Shown here one piece after another: positions 7,288 to 12,099 of a DNA stretch of 12,099 nucleotides. A model generated the notes under the pieces. That model was not told the DNA's origin. It made no database searches and saw nothing but the letters and a program-made list of their open reading frames with translations. The position numbers and the translations under genes are program-made. Source of the stretch: CAZIPZ01 sp964541075. GTDB lineage: Bacteria; Acidobacteriota; Terriglobia; 20CM-2-55-15. The stretch covers positions 1 to 12,099 of the forward strand of contig CAZIPZ010000115.1 in the NCBI GenBank assembly GCA_964541075.1. Reading direction: 5' to 3'. Numbering within the stretch: position 1 is the stretch's first letter; each line of letters begins with the position of its first letter.

Positions 7288-8268
7288 ATGAGGTTAACGG
7301 CGAAGGTAATCATATTCTTCTCAACTCTATTATCTCTCTCTACGACAGACACGTATGCAGCTGGCCGCCACACTCTTAGGGGAGCGGTGATTACGTCCGA
7401 TGGAACAATGGTACCGGAGTTCACTATCGCGATCCGTCCCGTCTCCAATAAACCTGAATTGATCATTCGGAAGCGGTTTAAGAACGGGATTTTTGAGGTT
7501 GGCGGTTTGCAGCGAACGCAGTACCAAGTTGACGTCGCATCCGCACGGTATATTGGGACCAAGATGGAAGTGAGCTTTCTAGCGGCAGCGCCCTCCACAA
7601 ACCATCGGGTGATCGTCCTGCACAAAATGCGTAACGATCTCATTGTTATGTCGAGCGAAAGCGCGTACATGGAGGCGCAGACATCCAAAGCGGACATCCC
7701 AGAAAGGGCGTTGATAGCGTACGAGAGAGGATTGGCTCTTCACGAAGATGGAAAACTCGAGGAAGCACTGGTTGCTTACGGCGAGTCTCTCCAAGCGTAT
7801 CCGAACCACGTCGACGTATTGAGCGATATTGCGGCGATATACCTGCTGCTGAATCGACCTGACTCGGCGTTAACGTATCTCTCTCGCGCACATTCCATCG
7901 ATCGTTCAAATGCAGCTGTCCGCTTAAACATTGGGGTGGCCCAAATTGCAAAGCGCCAATACGCCGAGGCATTGAAGACCTTGGATCGCATTTGCAGAGA
8001 TGTTGCAGAGAAAACCCTGCCAAGGCTTTACATCGCACAGGTCTATATTTCCCAAAACTATCTTGACGACGCAAATCGAATACTAAGACAGGTGGTTGAG
8101 GATGATCCGCGCACGTTGGATGGCTGGGTGATGCTCATAAATCTCGCTTTGCAGCGGCAGCAATATGGGGAGGCTCGCGAAGCGCTGACACGCCTTCGCG
8201 ACTTGACTAGCGATGGACTGTTGGCGCGCTTTGTGGAGGACCAGCTTTCGACAATAAGCGGGAACTGA
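7288..8268 (+). CDS. exported protein with carboxypeptidase-regulatory-like domain and TPR repeats
   Basis: The chosen ATG gives 326 residues with a clean signal peptide: MRLTAKVIIFFSTLLSLSTT, then a cleavage region around TYAAG (residues 23-26). The open frame reaches back to 7105, but that stretch lies antisense to the acyltransferase start and encodes no sensible leader. Residues 28 to about 113 (LRGAVITSDGTMVPEFTIAI and on to NHRVIVLHKM) look like a small beta-sandwich of the carboxypeptidase-regulatory type. From about residue 140 come four or five TPR units, for example YERGLALHEDGKLEEALVAY, LNIGVAQIAKRQYAEALKTL and LALQRQQYGEAREALTRL. A periplasmic scaffold or protein-binding role is inferred; no enzyme motif is seen. 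This architecture is common in acidobacteria. The last 62 bp overlap the end of the converging M23 gene. No strong ribosome binding site is visible. Confidence 0.8.
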   Translation: MRLTAKVIIFFSTLLSLSTTDTYAAGRHTLRGAVITSDGTMVPEFTIAIRPVSNKPELIIRKRFKNGIFEVGGLQRTQYQVDVASARYIGTKMEVSFLAAAPSTNHRVIVLHKMRNDLIVMSSESAYMEAQTSKADIPERALIAYERGLALHEDGKLEEALVAYGESLQAYPNHVDVLSDIAAIYLLLNRPDSALTYLSRAHSIDRSNAAVRLNIGVAQIAKRQYAEALKTLDRICRDVAEKTLPRLYIAQVYISQNYLDDANRILRQVVEDDPRTLDGWVMLINLALQRQQYGEAREALTRLRDLTSDGLLARFVEDQLSTISGN

Positions 8269-9478
8269 TTTCTGTAACCAAGGTTGTCAATCTGGTCTGC
8301 ATTGGCGCAATGTGAGCTTGAAAAGCCGGCCGAAGACTCGCCTGAATTGGCACAGGCGGCTCACCCTTTTTCAGCGTAGGTACTGGATTCACAGGTTTGC
8401 CATTCTTCGTCATCATGAAGTGCAAATGCGGGCCATTTGCCAATCCGGTCATGCCGACGGCTCCGATCAGCTCACCTTGTTTGATCGAAATTCCGGGCTT
8501 CACTCCAGTCGCAATCCGTGACAGATGCGCGTAACCACTGGTCAAACCGTTTCCATGACGAACCGTAACCAAGTTCCCATAACCCTCGTTCCAACCGGCG
8601 AACGTAACCGCACCATTTGCGATGCTTACTACTGGTGTGCCAGTCGGCGCGGCGTAGTCTGTAGCGAGATGGGGTCGTACACTCTTGAGGATTGGGTGAT
8701 TCCGTCTAAATGAAAAGCGCGAAGAGATTCGTGTAAATTTCAGCGGGGAAGCAAGCCATGATCGTTTCAGTGCATTGCCCTTTTCATCATAGTATTCACC
8801 CTGAAACAGGAATGCACGATACGAGCGGCCAGCATTCACGAGTTCCGCCGCCTGAACACGTCCGTACTTTATGAACTTACCTTCGTAGTATTGCTCTTCT
8901 ATGATCAGTCGGACCTTATCGCCCTTCTGGATGTCGTAATTGAAGTCAACGTCCCACTGAAAGATCTCTGCCAAATCGTCCGTCAGGACTTCGCCTTTCG
9001 GATAACTCGCCAGAGCGTCCCACAATGAATTGTCGATTTGCGCTGTGACCGATTCTACACGGGTCTCGAGGTCGAGTTTTTCGACGCTTGCCTGAAAGGA
9101 GTCCGCGGCTTTCTTGACCTTCAACACCCGCTCATCATCGATTTTGTATTCGAAGGCTCGAAGGCTGCCGTTGTCTTCCTTTTCGAGACGGAACGGATTT
9201 CCAAAACGGATTCGCCGGACATCGAATACCGGCCTTATAAGATCGGCAATTTCGCGGGCGAGGGCGGCTGGCACCTGATAGTCGACCAGAGTGGCTACCA
9301 GCGTTGTGTCCTTCTGTATGGTGTCCTCAACGACTTCAATTCTGGGCGCCGGACTCGGTGAGCTGACAAGTGATGGTATCGATTCCACCCGCAGCTCCCA
9401 ATATCGGGGAACGACGGCGATGAAAATGGCCATCACGACGGACCATGCAAACCCTAGCTTTGCTCTCAGAATTTCCAT
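8207..9478 (-). CDS. M23-family peptidoglycan DD-metalloendopeptidase (MepM/OapA/Csd3-like)
   Basis: The protein has 423 residues. An N-terminal membrane anchor or uncleaved signal (about 8-24) is followed by a Pro/Ser-rich stretch, then LysM/Csd3-like N-terminal domains: about 59-100 from VATLVDYQVPAALAREI, and about 150-225 with ASYPKGEVLTDDLAEIF and GKFIKYGRVQAAEL. The linker ASPLKFTRISSRFSFRRNHP leads into the M23 domain. The zinc ligands are H270 and D274 (HLATD) and H353 in HLH (351-353); H318 (YAHLS) and H351 match the catalytic histidines, so the site is complete and an active enzyme is expected. It should cut peptide cross-links in periplasmic peptidoglycan for growth or shape. The second of two adjacent ATGs is chosen because AGGAGG stands 5 nt before it but only 2 nt before the first (9481). 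About 45 residues after the domain form a variable tail, partly encoded antisense to the TPR gene. Confidence 0.92.
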   Translation of the reverse strand: MEILRAKLGFAWSVVMAIFIAVVPRYWELRVESIPSLVSSPSPAPRIEVVEDTIQKDTTLVATLVDYQVPAALAREIADLIRPVFDVRRIRFGNPFRLEKEDNGSLRAFEYKIDDERVLKVKKAADSFQASVEKLDLETRVESVTAQIDNSLWDALASYPKGEVLTDDLAEIFQWDVDFNYDIQKGDKVRLIIEEQYYEGKFIKYGRVQAAELVNAGRSYRAFLFQGEYYDEKGNALKRSWLASPLKFTRISSRFSFRRNHPILKSVRPHLATDYAAPTGTPVVSIANGAVTFAGWNEGYGNLVTVRHGNGLTSGYAHLSRIATGVKPGISIKQGELIGAVGMTGLANGPHLHFMMTKNGKPVNPVPTLKKGEPPVPIQASLRPAFQAHIAPMQTRLTTLVTEISSRLLSKAGPPQSAPTVHR

Positions 9479-9483
9479 CATCG

Positions 9484-9489
9484 CCTCCT
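9484..9489 (-). promoter_or_regulatory. Shine-Dalgarno AGGAGG deciding between two adjacent ATGs
   Basis: On the minus strand AGGAGG is followed by CG and then ATGATG. The first ATG (9481) is only 2 nt away, too close for normal initiation; the second (9478) has a 5-nt spacer and is preferred. The difference is one residue. Confidence 0.65.
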
Positions 9490-9517
9490 GGGAATGCTTC
9501 CAGGATGGGGAAAGATA

Positions 9518-9739
9518 TTAAACCAGGCGCAGAGCCAATGGAACCTTAAATCCATTAAATTTGATGGGTTTCGGACCTGGAGCTGTCGAAAACTCTGCTG
9601 ATCCGTCAAACGTTGAGGCGTTGGTCAAATAGCCCGCCCGATCGAAGGAATATCCTTCCGAAGTGTTGCGAATCCGAATTCCCTGGAGCTTAGTCGTTCC
9701 ACTCAGAAACGTGCCAGAGGCCAGGCGAGACCGGAAAGA
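9518..9739 (-). pseudogene. start-less, protein-like open frame upstream of the M23 gene (possible gene remnant)
   Basis: The 313-bp gap between the M23 and YHS genes contains a minus-strand frame of 73 codons, bounded by TAG at 9742-9740 and ending in TAA at 9520-9518. It has no ATG or GTG; its only TTG codons are late. It reads like real protein: LQGIRIRNTSEGYSFDRAGY, then LTNASTFDGSAEF, then KPIKFNGFKVPLALRLV, alternating hydrophobic and polar residues as in a beta-rich C-terminus (a pseudopilin-like end is one guess). The stop lies 39 bp before the M23 ATG, a typical operon distance. It could be the 3' remnant of a gene whose start was lost, or chance. I do not recognise the family. Confidence 0.35.
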
Positions 9740-9763
9740 CTAGCGATTAGAGTCGGCTCGCTT

Positions 9764-9769
9764 TACAAT
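9764..9769 (+). promoter_or_regulatory. likely -10 element TACAAT of the YHS gene
   Basis: TACAAT matches the sigma-70 -10 consensus at five of six positions and lies 25 bp before the GTG start, which would give a leader of about 19 nt carrying the ribosome binding site. The corresponding -35 (about 9741-9746, TAGCGA) is weak. Confidence 0.4.
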
Positions 9770-9780
9770 TCCCGGTTTGT

Positions 9781-9788
9781 GGAGGTGG
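9781..9788 (+). promoter_or_regulatory. Shine-Dalgarno GGAGGTGG deciding a GTG start
   Basis: GGAGGTGG lies 6 nt before GTG at 9795. The alternative upstream TTG codons at 9777 and 9789 either precede the site or directly abut it, so the GTG start is preferred. It also puts Lys-Arg at the front of the signal peptide (MKRNLLIILIL). Confidence 0.7.
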
Positions 9789-9794
9789 TTGACC

Positions 9795-10034
9795 GTGAAA
9801 CGAAATTTACTAATCATCCTGATTCTGATGCTTGTAGTCACGGCCTCCTCATTCGTGGCCTCCCAAACCAAGTTCGCGCGGCCGGAAAGGGTGAAGGATC
9901 CCGTCTGTGGCATGATGGTTGAGAAGAATTCTGAACTGTCTGCCAGCTACAAAGGTGAAACCTACTATTTCTGTTCGAAGGCAGATGCGGAGGAATTCAA
10001 AAAGAACCCTGACAAATACGCGAAGAAGAAGTAA
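9795..10034 (+). CDS. small exported YHS-domain protein
   Basis: From the GTG the product is 79 residues. The signal peptide or membrane anchor is MKRNLLIILILMLVVTASSF, ending near VASQ (21-24). The mature part is a nearly complete YHS domain: DPVCGMMV (35-42), YKGETYYFCSKADAEEF (52-68) and NPDKYAKK (71-78). YHS domains occur in copper-transporting ATPases, multicopper oxidases and small periplasmic proteins, and the Cys38 and Cys60 pair is thought to bind metal; a periplasmic metal-binding or metallochaperone role is inferred. No metal transporter is adjacent. It appears to be its own transcription unit, with a candidate TACAAT -10 and a strong ribosome binding site. The next gene is 191 bp downstream with its own promoter. 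Confidence 0.85.
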   Translation: MKRNLLIILILMLVVTASSFVASQTKFARPERVKDPVCGMMVEKNSELSASYKGETYYFCSKADAEEFKKNPDKYAKKK

Positions 10035-10170
10035 GGCCCTCCTGGTTTGTTCAAAAAGCGCAAATTCTGACCTGAATTTTAGACTCAAAATTGAAGGAAT
10101 GCTGCGCCCAGACTTAGGAGCCGAAATTTTGTCCCCCGTCAAGAGCACGGTCCATGCTAGTATCGCGACT

Positions 10171-10200
10171 TTGTCGGTCGGACTCTGAGAGTCCTATTAC
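10171..10200 (+). promoter_or_regulatory. putative desaturase promoter with a palindromic operator between -35 and -10
   Basis: TTGTCG (10171-10176) and TATTAC (10195-10200) are each four-of-six matches to sigma-70 elements, 18 bp apart. Between them lies GGACTCTGAGAGTCC (10180-10194), a perfect 7-bp inverted repeat about one central base. Transcription would start near 10207, just before the ribosome binding site. A regulator bound to the palindrome would block RNA polymerase. An alternative extended -10, TGCTAGTAT near 10156-10164, would place the palindrome in the leader instead. Confidence 0.45.
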
Positions 10201-10210
10201 TTGACTGGCA

Positions 10211-10216
10211 GGGAGG
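10211..10216 (+). promoter_or_regulatory. Shine-Dalgarno GGGAGG of the desaturase gene
   Basis: GGGAGG stands 9 nt before ATG at 10226 and 6 nt before an adjacent in-frame TTG at 10223. Either could serve; ATG is preferred by codon. The difference is one residue. Confidence 0.6.
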
Positions 10217-10225
10217 ATAAGTTTG

Positions 10226-11071
10226 ATGAGTCGTTCGGCGTTCGCCGAGAAACACCCGTGGACACTCCCATGGTGGAAAGCCGAGGGCGAAAACTATTGG
10301 GTGATGATCTACATCATGGTTATTCACGTTCTCTCCATGATCGGACTGGTGCTTTATACACTGCCGGGCTGGAACGTTTTTCTCGTAGCTCTTGCGATGG
10401 CCTGTCTGGGTGGATTGGGAACGACGGTCGGCTATCACCGGGCTTTGGCGCACAGAGCAGTGAAGCTTCACCCGGCGGTCGAGCAGTTTCTAATTTTCTG
10501 TGCCGTCTTTAATGGTTCAGGAGCCCCAAGCACATGGATCGCAAACCACCGCAATCATCACGCAAACTCCGACACTGTAGACGACGTCTCTAGCCCCCGT
10601 CACGGTGGATTTTGGTGGGCGCACCTGCGATGGCTTTACCAGTGGGAGCCATCACCGATGCAGAAGTGGTGCCCGGACATGATGAAGCCGCGATATACGT
10701 TTTGGGCAAAGCTGCAGATTCCGCTTATCGCAATTTCGATCTGCTTTGGATATTTCCTATTTGGCTGGCCCGGATTTTTCTGGATTGGTGCAATCCGTCT
10801 GCTCTACTGCCTGCACCTGCAGTGCTTCGTCAATAGCCTCTTACACTTGAAGCCCGGCTTGCCCGAAGGTGTGGATTCCAGTCAAAATATTTGGTGGCTC
10901 GGCCCCCTTCAAGTGACGGCTTGGGGTGAAAACTGGCACGGCAATCATCATCACCACCCCGCATCCGCATGCTTCAGCAGACACTGGTGGCAAGTCGACA
11001 TCGGCTGGTACGTCATACGCGGCTTACAAGCGGTCGGACTCGCCACGAACGTCCGAACCTACAAGGACTGA
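10226..11071 (+). CDS. membrane fatty-acid desaturase (acyl-CoA/acyl-lipid delta-9 type)
   Basis: The protein has 281 residues. Hydrophobic segments at about 25-65 and 163-203 frame the di-iron histidine boxes: HRALAH at 71-76 (HxxxxH), HRNHH at 108-112 (HxxHH) and HGNHH at 238-242 (HxxHH, within GENWHGNHHHHP). The conserved Asn/His pair of the family is seen in NSLLH (N203, H207). All expected iron ligands are present, so the enzyme should be active. It introduces a cis double bond into saturated acyl chains at the membrane, using O2 and an electron donor, and so tunes fluidity. No ferredoxin, cytochrome b5 or reductase is encoded next to it. Expression may be controlled through the palindrome upstream. 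A strong terminator follows the stop by 12 bp. The exact position specificity and acyl carrier cannot be told from sequence. Confidence 0.92.
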   Translation: MSRSAFAEKHPWTLPWWKAEGENYWVMIYIMVIHVLSMIGLVLYTLPGWNVFLVALAMACLGGLGTTVGYHRALAHRAVKLHPAVEQFLIFCAVFNGSGAPSTWIANHRNHHANSDTVDDVSSPRHGGFWWAHLRWLYQWEPSPMQKWCPDMMKPRYTFWAKLQIPLIAISICFGYFLFGWPGFFWIGAIRLLYCLHLQCFVNSLLHLKPGLPEGVDSSQNIWWLGPLQVTAWGENWHGNHHHHPASACFSRHWWQVDIGWYVIRGLQAVGLATNVRTYKD

Positions 11072-11083
11072 TCTTCAGACACG

Positions 11084-11138
11084 AAAACAGGACAGTGACG
11101 ACTATCGAGAACAAAAGAGTCCTCACTGTCCCTGTTTT
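11084..11138. terminator. strong bidirectional intrinsic terminator
   Basis: The left arm 11084-11103 starts AAAACAGGACAGTGA and the right arm 11118-11138 ends TCACTGTCCCTGTTTT. They pair over about 19 bp with one bulged base and one mismatch, around a 14-nt loop. The arms begin with an A-run and end with a T-run, so the hairpin has a U-tract in both directions. It lies exactly between the converging desaturase and SpoIID genes and should end both transcripts. Confidence 0.85.
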
Positions 11139-11144
11139 GCAACC

Positions 11145-12099
11145 TCAGAGCCTGCCAATACGAGCCCCACGATAGTAATGACGGAGGATCTCGTCATACG
11201 ACTTTCCCAGATTCGCCATAACAGCTGCTCCAATCTGGCATAGACCTACTCCATGCCCCCAGCCGGCGCCCATAATAACGAATTTTCCCTGCGTGCGATC
11301 GACCACGAACGCTGAGCTATAAAGGTGGGTTGGCGATAACGCCCGGCGGATTTCCAATTCCTTGCCCAGAACAATACTTCTGGCTGAACCAACGATCTGC
11401 AACCTATGAATCCGACCCGATGGACCGCGTGCAAGCGGTCTCAGTTCGCTGATCTCACCGAGATCGATCTGCAACCTGCTTCGAACGAGCCTGCTCACTT
11501 CCTCAACAGTGTATTGGACTTTCCACCGGAAGAAATCCAGGGTCTCCTGGTCAAAGCCGGGCAAAATCCTGGCGATCAGTTCCGAATCCTTCGTGTTGCA
11601 GTAAACAGGAGGATCCGATCGGATCCATTGGTCCACATTGGACGAAGGCGTTGGATGTGGACCGTCATAGATAGATTGGAGATAAGGAAGTTCACAATTG
11701 TCCCAAGCGGTTGAAAACACTTCTGTGATCCCGCCACAACATTTGGAAAAACGGGCATCGCAGACTTCTCCATCATAATAAAGCACCTCACCAGCCGTAG
11801 CCTGAACTGCATCGAAGACCGATGGCGAAAAAGTCTTGGTGATGCCTTGATAGCGCTGGCAGTGATCGTCAGCACAGACGTCAAAACCGATGTGCGCTTC
11901 CCTTCCGTACCATCGAACGATTTCGTCACCCGAAATCTTAGCGCTGCAGGACGCACTCGCACCGGCGTGCTTCAGCCAACTCCTCGCAATCACCGCGTGC
12001 GCCTTCAATAAGTCTGACTCGCTGAACGCACTCATTTCAGAGGAAATGACGCTCGTGATGTAGTCTTCTAAAGCAACATCATTAACGACACAGAGTCCG
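11145..12099 (-). CDS. SpoIID/LytB-type cell-wall protein (peptidoglycan lytic transglycosylase family), 5'-truncated by the window edge
   Basis: The minus-strand frame is open to the end of the window. Upstream of the ATG at 12035 it reads VALEDYITSVISSEM, the family's standard opening, so that ATG is internal and the start lies beyond 12099. The Glu of SSEM (12038-12036) matches the catalytic glutamate of SpoIID. Then come LLKAHAVIARSWL, TAGEVLYYDGEVCDARFS, KCCGGITEVF and, near the end, GAGWGHGVGLCQIGAAVMA followed by HYYRGARIG, all hallmarks of the family. SpoIID cleaves glycan strands lacking stem peptides during engulfment in Bacillus; in non-sporulating bacteria its relatives are cell-wall remodelling or amidase-enhancer proteins. 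Cysteines are unusually many, including CADDHCQRYQG and KCC; some may bind zinc, as cysteines do in clostridial SpoIID. Export cannot be judged because the N-terminus is missing. Confidence 0.88.
   Translation of the reverse strand, partial: GLCVVNDVALEDYITSVISSEMSAFSESDLLKAHAVIARSWLKHAGASASCSAKISGDEIVRWYGREAHIGFDVCADDHCQRYQGITKTFSPSVFDAVQATAGEVLYYDGEVCDARFSKCCGGITEVFSTAWDNCELPYLQSIYDGPHPTPSSNVDQWIRSDPPVYCNTKDSELIARILPGFDQETLDFFRWKVQYTVEEVSRLVRSRLQIDLGEISELRPLARGPSGRIHRLQIVGSARSIVLGKELEIRRALSPTHLYSSAFVVDRTQGKFVIMGAGWGHGVGLCQIGAAVMANLGKSYDEILRHYYRGARIGRL

Noticed and set aside
9777..9794. TTG at 9777 as start of the YHS gene
   Set aside because: It lies ahead of the strong GGAGGTGG site, which fits the GTG at 9795 instead, and adds WRWLTV before the signal peptide.
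9490..9794. Short plus-strand frame of about 22 codons near 9563 (MGFGPGAVENSADPSNV...)
   Set aside because: It is very short, has no ribosome binding site, and lies antisense to the more protein-like minus-strand frame.
12033..12035. ATG at 12035 (minus strand) as the start of the SpoIID-like protein
   Set aside because: The frame stays open to 12099 and encodes the conserved family opening with the catalytic Glu immediately before this Met.
1418..12099. A sporulation-like set: SpoIIIAA-like ATPase, M23 peptidase (SpoIIQ-like fold) and SpoIID in one window
   Set aside because: The three genes are kilobases apart, in separate units, with unrelated genes between them. The M23 enzyme has a complete active site and MepM-type domains, and the ATPase has an R3H tail that SpoIIIAA lacks. 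No other spore gene is present, so I treat it as coincidence.
1..12099. Mobile element, prophage, CRISPR array, toxin-antitoxin or defence island
   Set aside because: No transposase, integrase, phage, Cas or toxin family motif, no regularly spaced repeats and no terminal inverted repeats were found on either strand.

Overview
The window reads as ordinary chromosomal DNA from a Gram-negative-type soil or sediment bacterium, most likely an acidobacterium. This placement is an inference. It rests on family composition: a PD40/TolB-type beta-propeller, a secreted protein with a carboxypeptidase-regulatory-like domain and TPRs, an R3H ATPase of the Ycf45 type, and a SpoIID-like protein in a genome with no other sign of sporulation. 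Base composition is slightly GC-rich, several starts are TTG or GTG, and Shine-Dalgarno sites are either very clear or absent. No tRNA, rRNA, CRISPR array, IS element, integrase or phage gene is visible.

Layout from left to right. (1) The C-terminal part of a beta-propeller protein (+), entering from the left edge. (2) Converging on it with a 14-bp gap, an AAA ATPase with a C-terminal R3H nucleic-acid-binding domain (-). (3) A divergent intergenic region, then a YyaL/DUF255 thioredoxin-like protein (+) and a GarR-type beta-hydroxyacid dehydrogenase (+), with a weak hairpin between them. (4) A multi-pass acyltransferase of the DUF1624/heparan-glucosaminide N-acetyltransferase type (-), whose 3' end overlaps the dehydrogenase by 64 bp. 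(5) A divergently transcribed secreted TPR protein (+), whose 3' end overlaps an M23 peptidoglycan endopeptidase gene (-) by 62 bp. (6) Just upstream of the M23 gene, a protein-like minus-strand frame with no start codon, possibly a gene remnant. (7) A small exported YHS-domain protein (+), then an acyl-lipid/acyl-CoA desaturase (+) with a palindrome between its putative -35 and -10. (8) A strong bidirectional terminator, then a SpoIID/LytB-type cell-wall protein (-) that runs off the right edge.

The loose common theme is the cell envelope: peptidoglycan cleavage (M23, SpoIID), membrane lipid desaturation, envelope sugar acylation and exported small proteins. The genes form no obvious single operon, and I see no convincing new multi-gene system. 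The points most worth a second look are the palindrome in the desaturase promoter, the start-less frame beside the M23 gene, the two tail-to-tail coding overlaps, and the R3H ATPase of poorly known function.
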